From contig JAIOPQ010000012.1 in NCBI GenBank assembly GCA_021413825.1, positions 1 to 64,000 of the forward strand: 64,000 nucleotides of DNA, written 5' to 3'. This DNA is from Spirochaetia bacterium (lineage in GTDB: Bacteria; Spirochaetota; Leptospiria; Leptospirales; Leptonemataceae). Below are positions 36,679 through 45,399 of this stretch, piece after piece; positions within the stretch are counted from its first letter, which is position 1; each line of letters opens with the position of its first letter. The notes beneath the pieces are model-generated. The model made no database searches. It was not told where the DNA came from and was given only the letters and a program-made list of their open reading frames with translations. A program made the translations under genes and the position numbers.

Positions 36679-37413
36679 ATGAAAGTAGCTCTCAGAACAA
36701 TTGCCCTGGCTCTGACTCTGACCGCCACCGCGATCACGGCGGAAGATGGAGCCTCCATCATGAAAAAGAACGATGCCCTTCCTGATGCGCGAACCACAAA
36801 AATCGACGCTACCCTCATTATTCTTAAAGGGGGGCAAAAACAGGAGAAAACGTTCCAGGTTTTCGCAAGGCGATACCCGACAGAGATGCGGACACGTTTT
36901 AAATTTCTAAAACCAACACGTATTGAAATGCTCAGTTGGAATCTTTACGGGAAAGACGATCTGCAATGGGTCCGCTTATCAAGCGGCAGTGTCCGTATGA
37001 TTGCATCATCGGACCGTGGAAGCGCCTTTGCCAACTCCCATTTCTACTACGAGGACATTAACTCAAGGGATGTAGATCAATTTCACTATAAGCTGCTAGG
37101 CGACGTAAACTGGGGCGGACACGATTGCTACAAAGTTGAATCTGTAAAAGCAATCGGGGCAAAGGTCTATGACAAGTCAATTGTCTATGTCAGGAAATCG
37201 GATTTCTTTGTGGTTGGAGAAGAGTTCTTTGAGGATGGAAGACACACCAAAACTCTGAAGTTTGAGGAAATCGGAATTCTGAAAGGATACATAACGCCAA
37301 GAAGAATCGTAATGGAACGCGCTGATGGGTCAGGAAAGAGCATCTATCAGATAGATAAGATCGAATACGACACAGCTTTGCCTGATACCATGTTTAACAA
37401 AGAGAATCTTTGA
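36679..37413 (+). CDS. LolA-like outer-membrane lipoprotein-sorting protein
   Basis: A 244-residue exported protein with a signal peptide (1-21, ITA-ED). The mature part has the LolA_like half-barrel pattern: DATLIILKGGQKQEKTFQVF, MRTRFKFLKPTRIEML, YKLLGDVNWGGHDCYKVE and a C-terminal GYITPRRIVMERADGSGKS. Proteins of this family occur next to MMPL exporters and DUF1302-like barrels and are thought to carry lipids across the periplasm. All three are encoded in this cluster. Confidence 0.85.
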   Translation: MKVALRTIALALTLTATAITAEDGASIMKKNDALPDARTTKIDATLIILKGGQKQEKTFQVFARRYPTEMRTRFKFLKPTRIEMLSWNLYGKDDLQWVRLSSGSVRMIASSDRGSAFANSHFYYEDINSRDVDQFHYKLLGDVNWGGHDCYKVESVKAIGAKVYDKSIVYVRKSDFFVVGEEFFEDGRHTKTLKFEEIGILKGYITPRRIVMERADGSGKSIYQIDKIEYDTALPDTMFNKENL

Positions 37414-37414
37414 A

Positions 37415-38164
37415 ATGCTCAGAGTAATCCTCGTCTCATCAGAGGTTACGTACGTTCCAGACAATTACGCTGCAGCGTTTAATACAATACTGCGCCAGTG
37501 TCCGGGTCGAGTTGTAGCTCTGGTTGCTTTGAAAGTAGTCAACCTGGCCTTGCTGGCTACAATCGCAAAGCTGTGGTTCGCCGGTTGCCACGGAGTAGCA
37601 GGCGCCCTCGCAAACAACATAGTCTCAAATCCCGCGAAAAAGCGTAGGCTCCAGTTTGCGGAGCATGGCGCGGCCTTCATCGAAGCTACAACCATGAACG
37701 ATGCCGGAATGATCGAATGGGTGCGCGCAAACAGAATTGATCTGATAGTAAACATGAGGACCAGATGCATCTACAGAGAAGAGATACTGAGAACACCGCG
37801 CCTGGGCTGCGTCAATATTCATCACGGGCTACTCCCAAAGTACAGAGGACTGCTTTGCGATGCGTACGCCCTGTTTGAGGGAAGAGAGGCAGGATTCACC
37901 GTTCACTCGATGAATGCCAAAATCGACGATGGTGGCATTCTTAAACAAGCGGTCGTAGAAAAGATAGACCCCACCGTTTACACATCGCATGTGCAGAAAA
38001 GCTCCGAGATTGAGGGAGGAACAATCGCTGATCTAATTTTGCAAATAGAAGAGCTAGGCCAATTGCCGCCGACTATTCCAAATAAATCAGACGGAATCAT
38101 TCATACGCGAACACCTTCGCTCGAAACGATTCGTAAGATGCGTAAGACCGGATTGAAATTATGA
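37415..38164 (+). CDS. Formyltransferase-fold enzyme
   Basis: A 249-residue protein with the N10-formyl-THF-dependent formyltransferase catalytic pattern: Asn and His in CVNIHHGLLPKYRG (N134, H136) and Asp in NAKIDDGGIL (D171), as in Fmt and GART-type enzymes. The Fmt C-terminal tRNA-binding domain is missing. It is followed by a 4-nt overlap with the DUF3419 gene. In pathways such as sugar or lipid formylation, related enzymes modify an amino group, so an amino-lipid or amino-sugar target is plausible here. Confidence 0.8.
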   Translation: MLRVILVSSEVTYVPDNYAAAFNTILRQCPGRVVALVALKVVNLALLATIAKLWFAGCHGVAGALANNIVSNPAKKRRLQFAEHGAAFIEATTMNDAGMIEWVRANRIDLIVNMRTRCIYREEILRTPRLGCVNIHHGLLPKYRGLLCDAYALFEGREAGFTVHSMNAKIDDGGILKQAVVEKIDPTVYTSHVQKSSEIEGGTIADLILQIEELGQLPPTIPNKSDGIIHTRTPSLETIRKMRKTGLKL

Positions 38165-39255
38165 CAGAACATCAATATTTCTCCAAACTCAACTACAGCA
38201 TGGCAAATGAAGATACTGCGCTGGAACTTGCTCTGGTTAAGGAACACGCATGTGAGAAACTGGTGATTGTAGCAGGAAGCGGGAGCCGTTCATTACCTCT
38301 GGCAGCAGGAGACAGCGTAAAAGAACTTTTTCTCGTCGACCTTGCCCGCGAACAGGTCGATCTCTCAAAGTTCCGATTGGAAGCATTTAAGTCCCTGACG
38401 CGCGAGAAGTTTTGTCTGACCATGGGATACCCTCCGTTTGACCCGTTGAACGACATTGAAGAAAGGGAAACAATTATCTTGAACATTGCAGAGAAACTCC
38501 AATTGAGAAGTTGGCTGGAGTTTCTGGGACATAGCGAAGCCTGGAAGGGAATGGCCTACTGGGGAAAGTGGGAGAAATCCTTTGGCACGCTAAACAAAAT
38601 AGCCCGTTTCTTCCTTGGGAACTTGTGCGACCAGATCATGGAATTTACGGATATTGAGGCACAGCGTGCATTCTATCGAACTAAGTTCAGGAAGCGCTGG
38701 AAGTTTGTAGTGTTCATCCTGGGAAATTCCTCTGTATTCAATGCCCTACTCTATCGTGGACACTTCGTTAAAAAAAATATAAAGGCGTCCTACATTAACC
38801 ACTACATGCGCTCATTTGATCATCTCTTTGAGAGCGGGCTTGCGCGAGATAATTTTTTTCTGCAGTTGTGTGTGCTTGGTCGTCTTTACTTCCCGAGTGG
38901 CTTGCCGCTTGAAGCACAAAGCAACGCATACGATGCGATACAATCAGGTCTTACCAAAGCCCGATGCGAAATCCATCAGCGTAGTGTTTTCGATTTCCTA
39001 TCGGAAGCAAGCGATGTTGACTTTGTTTCTCTGAGCGATGTTCCTTCTTATTTGGGCCCTCCTGAAGAGGATCAATTCTTGCAAAAGATTTTGCCCGGCC
39101 TGCGGTCGAAGGCAATAGTCGCAGTCAGATTCTACCTTCGTATTCCGCGAGGGCTGGATGCAACCGGATATGCGGAAATAACCGAAAGATATACTGATTT
39201 GATTTCATCAGAAAAGATGCAAGTCTATGACGTTAGGATCTATCAAAAGTCATAA
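38161..39255 (+). CDS. BtaA-like (DUF3419) aminocarboxypropyl transferase
   Basis: A 364-residue protein of the DUF3419 family, whose known member BtaA moves the 3-amino-3-carboxypropyl group of SAM to diacylglycerol in betaine-lipid synthesis. Seen are FSKLNYSMANEDTALELALV, the SAM-binding loop VIVAGSGSRSLPLAA, LFLVDLAREQVDL and LSDVPSYLGPPEE. It has no BtaB-type methyltransferase neighbour, so the product may stay as a primary amine that the coupled formyltransferase could use. This pairing is inference. Confidence 0.8.
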   Translation: MTEHQYFSKLNYSMANEDTALELALVKEHACEKLVIVAGSGSRSLPLAAGDSVKELFLVDLAREQVDLSKFRLEAFKSLTREKFCLTMGYPPFDPLNDIEERETIILNIAEKLQLRSWLEFLGHSEAWKGMAYWGKWEKSFGTLNKIARFFLGNLCDQIMEFTDIEAQRAFYRTKFRKRWKFVVFILGNSSVFNALLYRGHFVKKNIKASYINHYMRSFDHLFESGLARDNFFLQLCVLGRLYFPSGLPLEAQSNAYDAIQSGLTKARCEIHQRSVFDFLSEASDVDFVSLSDVPSYLGPPEEDQFLQKILPGLRSKAIVAVRFYLRIPRGLDATGYAEITERYTDLISSEKMQVYDVRIYQKS

Positions 39256-39297
39256 GTTTCGAATTAACGACCCTTGAGAATAAGGTCAGGAGTTGAT

Positions 39298-40248
39298 ATG
39301 GAAAGCTGGGTAAAAGATTGTATCAGGACCGGTCGACAGTTTCATTTCACAAAAGTCAATCGTTGGCTGCACAATCTGTTGAACACTTCTTGCTTATTGC
39401 TTAGCTTGAGTTCCATTGTTTTTTTATTGCTCGTAGCTCTGTATAATCCTGCCAATCCATTGATACTACTGCTTAGTCCTATTCTAGGCGTGCTCCTATT
39501 CTCAATCTATATTCTAGTCTTGCATGAAGCCGCTCACAGTATGTTCTGGATTGCGGGAAATAGCCGGTTGCGGGATACATTGAACATTCGCGCAGGCCAG
39601 GTCATGTCATTACTCCTCTTCCAGGATTTTCAAAGCGATTGGCGAGTGGGGCATATACGCCATCACCAATTCCCTCTGGAAGAAGGAAAAGATCCACAGG
39701 TTGCTGCAGATGGCATTTGTGGAACTGCCCTCCTGAAGCAACTACTGCTCCTTGCACTGATTCCTGGAGTTGCCCTTGCCCTGAATCGCAAGAAACGCGC
39801 CAATGGGCGAAATAAGCTCCCGATTCTCCTTTCAGTTGCATTCTGGATTATGATCGCGGCATTGCTCGGTTATTTTGGTGGAATACTTCCCGTCCTTACC
39901 TTATTCTATGGATTCAATTTTCTGATGGCGATCAACTTCAATCGAATCGCGCAGGAGCACGGTTCTGGTTTAAAATACGAGAGGGAAGCCATCCTCAGGT
40001 CAAGGACCTATCGATTCCCGCTGATCAATCTGATTTTCCCTTACTTTGTCAACTACCACTTTGAACATCATCTGATCATGACGATTCCGTGGTACCTGCT
40101 TCCAAAATATTCGCGTGCAATAGCCGGCACAGTGCCCGAGCATATCCGGGAGCACATTGCCACAACCGGATTCCGTCAAGTCGGCAAGCAACTGATGGCC
40201 AGGCGGCACAACTTAAACGATACCAGGGAAACTGCAGAATCCTTCTAG
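39298..40248 (+). CDS. Membrane fatty-acid desaturase
   Basis: A 316-residue membrane-bound di-iron desaturase or hydroxylase. The three histidine boxes are clear: HEAAH, HIRHH and HFEHH, with helices between. The ATG at 39298 is chosen because AGGAG lies 6 nt upstream (39287-39291); the TTG at 39274 has no such site. The last ten codons lie in the right copy of the 59-bp repeat (NDTRETAESF). Last gene of the rightward operon. Confidence 0.88.
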   Translation: MESWVKDCIRTGRQFHFTKVNRWLHNLLNTSCLLLSLSSIVFLLLVALYNPANPLILLLSPILGVLLFSIYILVLHEAAHSMFWIAGNSRLRDTLNIRAGQVMSLLLFQDFQSDWRVGHIRHHQFPLEEGKDPQVAADGICGTALLKQLLLLALIPGVALALNRKKRANGRNKLPILLSVAFWIMIAALLGYFGGILPVLTLFYGFNFLMAINFNRIAQEHGSGLKYEREAILRSRTYRFPLINLIFPYFVNYHFEHHLIMTIPWYLLPKYSRAIAGTVPEHIREHIATTGFRQVGKQLMARRHNLNDTRETAESF

Positions 40249-40272
40249 CTAACGTCGCTTAGCCAGATTGCT
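40214..40272. repeat. Right copy of the 59-bp direct repeat
   Basis: It matches 25441-25499 at 56 of 59 positions in the same orientation. Here it codes for the C terminus of the desaturase, contains its TAG stop (40246-40248; the left copy has CAG) and runs into the C-terminal Q-S-G of the 7TM sensor gene on the other strand. Confidence 0.92.
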
Positions 40273-42442
40273 CTGTTGTTCGAAACGCCTTGATCAGTAC
40301 TACGCTGTTGCCCTTTTTGTTAAACTTAACCGTGTCAAATTCTGTGCGGGCCATTGCGATTCCGCGCCCATGCATTAGATTGAAGAATTCCGGCCGCCTG
40401 ATGTCGCGCTCCATAATTTCAGCATGATTGAATCCGTCTCCCTGGTCGGTGATCCTGAAGACAGCCCGCTTTGAAGTAAGCGAATAAACCAGAGTAACCT
40501 GCCGCGCTGAATAAACAGCATCCGTTTGCCGGGAGATCAAGAGGCTAAAATAGGTTCCTTCGTTCTGCGCCTCTGTCTTTTCATCAAAACTAATCCCCAG
40601 ATTTCCGTGCTCGATTGCGTTAATGATCATTTCTCGCAGACAAACTTTAAGTGAATAAGCCTCATCATGATCCAGATACTTTGAAAGCCCGGCAAACAGG
40701 CGCTGACTAATTGAGTCTGCAAGGTAAACATAATTTCCAAATACGTATACCTGACGCTCGGCGGTGCACAACGCTAGCAATTCATCTTCCTGTTCGACTG
40801 CAGCAGTTCCGGCAATCGTGTATCCCTGCTTGTTAGCTATGAACTGTAATTTGACGAGTAACTCCCTGGGTTCGCGGGTCCGAGTGAAGAAATCTGTTCT
40901 AAATACTACTTCCGATCTGGATTCAATCAGCTCGCGGAGTTTTTGGCGCACCGTGTGTCTTGCCAGGGAATTGCGGCTTTCTCCGCTGTGGTAAATCATT
41001 GCGAGAAATTCCTGCCCAATCAAATCCTGAGGGGGAATACCAAGATGCTGACCGACTGCTTGATTCATCATCAGAATCAGTCCGGATGAATCCAGGGAGA
41101 ATATGATGTCATTTGAGCTCTCGACTAGATCACGATATCTGGCTTCCGATTCGCTGACACTATTTCTAGCAGACTGAAGTGCCCTGAGATTGGAATGAAG
41201 CCTTGCGTTGAGCGCACTCAGATCGCTCTGCAATCGCGAAAATTTGAGCGAGAGCGAAACAGACATGCTGATTACAAAACAAAGAAATCCTTCATCGAGC
41301 ACATTGGGCGTATGAATAATCTGAAGATACGAGAGAATATCATTCACGCTGGCAATTCCAAAGATCAAAAATCCAAGACCTACTATGCGGGCCGTAAAGA
41401 TGCGCGATCGAATACTCAGAATCGTCAGGGTAAGGCAATAGCCGATGGCGCAAAAACAGAATGCTAGAAGTCCCGGCAAGATATAACGAATGTATATCCC
41501 ATAGCCGGATGCACTTAAACATGAAACAAAAACCGTGACGGCGAAGGCAGATCCGAGCGAGCCAAATAGAATGCGCACAACCTTGCCACGAGTCCCAAAG
41601 AAACTATGCGCAAACTCCACGAGCAAAATGGGCGCGAGGAATAAGGGAATGTGGACACTCAAATGTTGAAAATAGAAGGAATCCCAGAGGAATTGGGTTA
41701 AATTATCCAGCGAGGCCACGATAAAGCCGATCGCCATAGAAAAAATTGCAAAATAGAGATAATGAATTTCTCCGCGACGGGTCAAGAAGGTTACAAAGTG
41801 CGTTAGCCCATTTAGAACAAATAGTGTCACGAGGACCATATTCCACATTAGCTTGAGCGAATAACGTCTTTCTATCTTAAAGAGATCTCCCATAAACATT
41901 GTTCGAGTAATAAATCCGCCAACACCGCCATAGCTTTTCATGCGAATTGCAATCGTATTTTCCTGTTTGTAGCGGATGTACTGGGAGGGCAGAGCAATCA
42001 TCACACCGCGAGTAGCATGCGAATTCCCGGGAGTTAAATCAAGCGAAGAGCCTTGATCAATGCGAATTCCGTTTACGTACACCTCATGCCAGCCTTCGCG
42101 TAGCGGCAAAACAATCCCAAGGACCGTATCGCGGAATTCCGGAGATACGTAAAAGCGTGTTCTATACCAGGCGATACCATCGTAATTTAGGCCGGTGCGA
42201 TGCCAGTTTTGCGGAAGGAACATGTAGTCCCATGAGCTGTCATCAAACGCGGGCTCACGGTAGGCGGTATTGTCGCCGGCCTTAAAGCGCCAATCGCCAA
42301 TCAGTGAATACACATCGCGGCTGGACGTTATTCGAATAGAAAGCTCTTCAGAATGCAGAGCACCAAACCCGGTCAGAAGAAAAAGACCCAGCGCCAGCGC
42401 AGTTGAAACGAAGGAGCGCATCGGTGCGACTAGTTGTCGCAC
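40259..42442 (-). CDS. 7TM-DISM sensor with PAS and RsbW-type ATPase domain
   Basis: A 727-residue protein. A signal peptide and an extracellular beta-sandwich (IGDWRFKAGDNTAYREPAF, NGIRIDQGSS) resemble the 7TMR-DISM input domain. Seven helices (about 205-410) follow, then a PAS domain (about 430-550, SNDIIFSLDSSGLILMMNQ), then a serine-kinase/anti-sigma-type ATPase (MIINAIEHGN, ITDQGDGF, HGRGIAMART). It lacks a His phosphoacceptor, so it should act through partner switching on STAS proteins rather than through a classic phosphorelay. It ends inside the right direct repeat, just outside the island. Confidence 0.85.
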   Translation of the reverse strand: MRQLVAPMRSFVSTALALGLFLLTGFGALHSEELSIRITSSRDVYSLIGDWRFKAGDNTAYREPAFDDSSWDYMFLPQNWHRTGLNYDGIAWYRTRFYVSPEFRDTVLGIVLPLREGWHEVYVNGIRIDQGSSLDLTPGNSHATRGVMIALPSQYIRYKQENTIAIRMKSYGGVGGFITRTMFMGDLFKIERRYSLKLMWNMVLVTLFVLNGLTHFVTFLTRRGEIHYLYFAIFSMAIGFIVASLDNLTQFLWDSFYFQHLSVHIPLFLAPILLVEFAHSFFGTRGKVVRILFGSLGSAFAVTVFVSCLSASGYGIYIRYILPGLLAFCFCAIGYCLTLTILSIRSRIFTARIVGLGFLIFGIASVNDILSYLQIIHTPNVLDEGFLCFVISMSVSLSLKFSRLQSDLSALNARLHSNLRALQSARNSVSESEARYRDLVESSNDIIFSLDSSGLILMMNQAVGQHLGIPPQDLIGQEFLAMIYHSGESRNSLARHTVRQKLRELIESRSEVVFRTDFFTRTREPRELLVKLQFIANKQGYTIAGTAAVEQEDELLALCTAERQVYVFGNYVYLADSISQRLFAGLSKYLDHDEAYSLKVCLREMIINAIEHGNLGISFDEKTEAQNEGTYFSLLISRQTDAVYSARQVTLVYSLTSKRAVFRITDQGDGFNHAEIMERDIRRPEFFNLMHGRGIAMARTEFDTVKFNKKGNSVVLIKAFRTTEQSG

Positions 42443-42464
42443 TCGATTCAGGACCTGTCAAGTC

Positions 42465-43319
42465 TTACTCGGAAGCGCTTCCTTGTGAATTTGTAGCCAT
42501 GGGCGGCGATACACCGGCCAGTCCGCCTGCAGAACGCTCCGCACGGCCAGCTACTTCATCAAAATAGTCATCGTATTCTGGTCTGTTTGTGCCGCAGATT
42601 CTGTCCCAGAAATTAAAGTAGAGACTGTAGTTACCATGCGTACGCGAATGATGAAGGTTATGATGCGTCGAGGTATTGATCCATTTTGTAATCACACCGC
42701 GCGTGAATCCCTTTGGAAAAAATTCATATCCTGAATGCCACCAGATATTCAGAATCATTGCATAAAATGTGTGAAAGATTACAACGCTGCGCTCAACAGG
42801 CAAGACCATCGCGAAGAGCAGTAAATAGATTCCCTCAAGAACTGCTTCCAGCGGGTGAAAGGCATACGCGGCAAAAGGGGAAGGATTGATTGAGCGATGA
42901 TGTGTAACGTGAACCAATTTGAAAAGTGCCGGCGTGTGCATCGCGCGATGCGCCCAGTAGAACCAGGTTTCATGCCAGATCGTTAATAGAATGAATGATA
43001 CAGGCAAATACCATATACCGTATTTTTCAGCGCCTATGTAGATTTTTGTAAGTCCCAGATTTGCAAATAGAATTGAGAGCGTGCCCAGGCCGGCGAAGAT
43101 GACAAGCGTTCCAAACGAGTAACGGATCTCATACCATATGCGTTCTGCTTTAGGGAAAGATTCTAGAATTCTGTTGGATTGGAAGGTTTTCTTTCCCAGA
43201 ACCCACAGAATAAGGAAGGCCAGCCCGGCCAATGGATAGTAGCGCACAAAGTTCATGCCGAGCATATACGCGCTAACTTTTTCAAAACAGGCAACATTGA
43301 CACCGCACATAAAGTTCAT
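42465..43319 (-). CDS. Sterol-desaturase/fatty-acid-hydroxylase family membrane protein
   Basis: A 284-residue membrane di-iron enzyme. The clustered histidines are visible: HETWFYWAHRAMH, HVTHHRS and HHNLHHSRTHGN. The family includes fatty-acid hydroxylases, sterol desaturases and the plasmalogen-type desaturases. It is downstream of an AraC regulator gene (73 nt apart), which may control it. Start could be one of several nearby Met codons (MNFM or MLGMNF). Confidence 0.85.
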   Translation of the reverse strand: MNFMCGVNVACFEKVSAYMLGMNFVRYYPLAGLAFLILWVLGKKTFQSNRILESFPKAERIWYEIRYSFGTLVIFAGLGTLSILFANLGLTKIYIGAEKYGIWYLPVSFILLTIWHETWFYWAHRAMHTPALFKLVHVTHHRSINPSPFAAYAFHPLEAVLEGIYLLLFAMVLPVERSVVIFHTFYAMILNIWWHSGYEFFPKGFTRGVITKWINTSTHHNLHHSRTHGNYSLYFNFWDRICGTNRPEYDDYFDEVAGRAERSAGGLAGVSPPMATNSQGSASE

Positions 43320-43392
43320 GTTAGCATTCTACCATTAATCAGGATTTGGATCGACCTATCGTATAATACTGGTAGAAAAAAAGCGTCCACAT

Positions 43393-44484
43393 TTATACAG
43401 AGGGACGTTTCTGCTTGCGAAAAGCTGATGGCGAAACCCCGGTATGACGCAAAAAAGCGGCATTGAAGGTCGATTTAGCCGAGAATCCAACCTCGTAAGC
43501 AACCGAAAGTACAGTTCGATCTGGCTGAGACTCCATAATCTTGCAAGCGGCAATGATTCGCATCGAATTGATATACCCGGAGAAATTGGTTTTCAGGTGG
43601 TTGTTGAAAAATTCGGAAAGAGCGTGCACGCTCAAGCCCAGACGATCCGCTACGTCTTCGATTGCAATTCCCTCTTCTACAAATAACCTTTCTGTCTGCA
43701 TTAGATTGGCCAATCTCGACTTCAAATCATCCAGATCATGCCCGGACAATCTTGAGTATTCATAGTGCCCCTTTCGCACAACCTGTTGCAGCTCATAAAA
43801 TAAATCTGGATAGCGCGCGGCAATCAGATACACTGCGGGCGGGAAAAGCGCAAGCCCGGTAAGCATGACGAGTAAAACACCCAGGGCATTCCAGAACAAT
43901 GCTACAGCTGCGATAACACTGATTGTGCCCGCATACAATAGAACGAATCCGCCTATGCGCACACTCCTTTGGTGAACGAACGAAGCGTTCCGGAAAAACG
44001 GCAAGAAAAGCAACGCGGCTCGAATCAAATAAATCAGAAAAGAAACCAGCCCGAGCCCAAAGACTATTCGAACCGCAAACGGTCCGTGTCCTTCAATGAG
44101 ACTTGTGGCCATGGCACGCTTAGCGTTTACGTCACTGAAATAGACGGGTGCAAGAAACAGGGCGGCCAGCACGGCAGGGACGAAATCGTACCAACGAAAC
44201 TTTACATTGTCTTTGAGAAGTTCGCTCAGCCATCTAAACGAAACAGGACCAAGCAGGTAAATAGCAGGTACATGAACCTGTAAGAACCATGGGAAATTGA
44301 GGATGCCCCGACTCATGATCAGATATCCGTGAAGCAGAACTACGCCGATCAGACTAAATAGTAATGCGATTACACGGCTGCGACCCGCATCGGAAAGCGC
44401 GTAGGCCAGGGCAAACAGTAGACTTAGCCACGCGGACAGCCAGATACATTCGATCGCGAAATGCGCCGCCGCCTCTAAATGCAT
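43393..44484 (-). CDS. AraC-family transcription regulator with 7TM N-terminal domain
   Basis: A 363-residue protein. The N-terminal 235 residues form about seven helices, and the C-terminal 100 residues form two helix-turn-helix motifs of the AraC type (IEDVADRLGLSVHALSEFFN, SVAYEVGFSAKSTFNAAFLRHTGVSP). Membrane-embedded AraC proteins of this kind are common in Leptospira-type genomes and respond to an unknown lipid or envelope signal. It is divergent from the gene at 44590 and upstream of the hydroxylase. Confidence 0.88.
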   Translation of the reverse strand: MHLEAAAHFAIECIWLSAWLSLLFALAYALSDAGRSRVIALLFSLIGVVLLHGYLIMSRGILNFPWFLQVHVPAIYLLGPVSFRWLSELLKDNVKFRWYDFVPAVLAALFLAPVYFSDVNAKRAMATSLIEGHGPFAVRIVFGLGLVSFLIYLIRAALLFLPFFRNASFVHQRSVRIGGFVLLYAGTISVIAAVALFWNALGVLLVMLTGLALFPPAVYLIAARYPDLFYELQQVVRKGHYEYSRLSGHDLDDLKSRLANLMQTERLFVEEGIAIEDVADRLGLSVHALSEFFNNHLKTNFSGYINSMRIIAACKIMESQPDRTVLSVAYEVGFSAKSTFNAAFLRHTGVSPSAFRKQKRPSV

Positions 44485-44589
44485 GTGGCATAGTCTTTGT
44501 TCTCAGTCCGCTGGAAAGATTTTTATGCGAAGGTCAGTGCCCGCGCAAGAATAGATTGCCTCTATCACGCGACCGCCGCTCTTAGCGCA

Positions 44590-45399
44590 ATGCTTGAAAA
44601 TGTTTACCAACCACCCAATGGAGGTGGATCGTTACCGCCAATTCATGAGGGCGGTTCCAGTTACAATCTAGACCGAACGTTTGCGCTTGGATGGCACGGA
44701 TTCCGGAACAATCTAGGCGTCGGATTCGGTTTTGCCGTTATCATGCCAATCCTCCTGATCCTGGCCCTGGTCACGTGCATTGGTGCTCTGGCGGCAGTAC
44801 CTCATCTCGCAGCAGCGTATTCAATCTTTGGCCTGCTCATGGTTCGCGGCAAAACAGAACTTGGCGAAATGTTTCGCCCGTTCAAGTCGTACGGATCCAT
44901 CCTCGGTGCGTTCCTCCTGGTCTTCACAGTCACACAGCTTGCTGTCCTAATCTTTTCGGGACCGTACTACTACCTGACATTCGCAAGTGTTGATTGGAGC
45001 ACAGTAATGAGCCTTCCGGATGCAGAACGTGCGGAAGCGATTGGTAAAGCAATGCAGGGTGGACCAAAGGGTGGTGCCGCAGTCTTCGCAAACCTCTTTT
45101 CGTTCCTCTCATATCCGCTTTCGTTATATGTCGCTGGCCGAGTGTTACTGATCTATCCTCTGATTGTTGAACGCGGTCTCGGCACAATGGATGCAATCCA
45201 GAAAAGCCTGGAGCTTACAAAACCCTACCAATGGCATCTGATGTTGTTAGGCCTGCTTGCCGGTTTGGTCGCAGGGGCCGGTATACTTGCATGCTGCATT
45301 GGAATATTTTTTAGCGTGCCATTCTCAATGGCTCTCCATGGCGCTGCAATCTACCAGTTACTCGGTGAAGACAAGGGTGAACCGATTCCAGCTAGTTAA
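44590..45399 (+). CDS. Polytopic membrane protein, unknown function
   Basis: A 269-residue protein with a Gly/Pro-rich N terminus and about five long helices, with a tail like that of the DUF975 or GlpQ-membrane group (GTMDAIQKSLELTKPYQWH). The ATG at 44590 is preferred because the upstream 31 codons overlap the AraC gene promoter and lack a membrane pattern. Its stop overlaps the convergent ccmA stop by 8 nt. Confidence 0.65.
   Translation: MLENVYQPPNGGGSLPPIHEGGSSYNLDRTFALGWHGFRNNLGVGFGFAVIMPILLILALVTCIGALAAVPHLAAAYSIFGLLMVRGKTELGEMFRPFKSYGSILGAFLLVFTVTQLAVLIFSGPYYYLTFASVDWSTVMSLPDAERAEAIGKAMQGGPKGGAAVFANLFSFLSYPLSLYVAGRVLLIYPLIVERGLGTMDAIQKSLELTKPYQWHLMLLGLLAGLVAGAGILACCIGIFFSVPFSMALHGAAIYQLLGEDKGEPIPAS

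Larger units (their letters stand above)
25441..40272. mobile_element. Putative genomic island between 59-bp direct repeats
   Basis: Two near-identical direct repeats, 14,773 bp apart, enclose ten genes in two divergent operons that look like a lipid synthesis and export pathway. Both repeat copies contain a convergent gene junction: the left one carries the 3' end of the cyclase gene, the right one carries the 3' ends of both the desaturase and the 7TM sensor gene. If the block were circular, the desaturase and cyclase ends would meet at one 59-bp copy, exactly as expected of single-crossover insertion. No integrase, transposase or tRNA end is seen, so homologous recombination or a lost integrase would be needed. 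Confidence 0.5.

Noticed and set aside
25441-40272. Composite transposon or prophage
   Set aside because: No transposase, integrase, phage gene or terminal inverted repeats were found; only long direct repeats.
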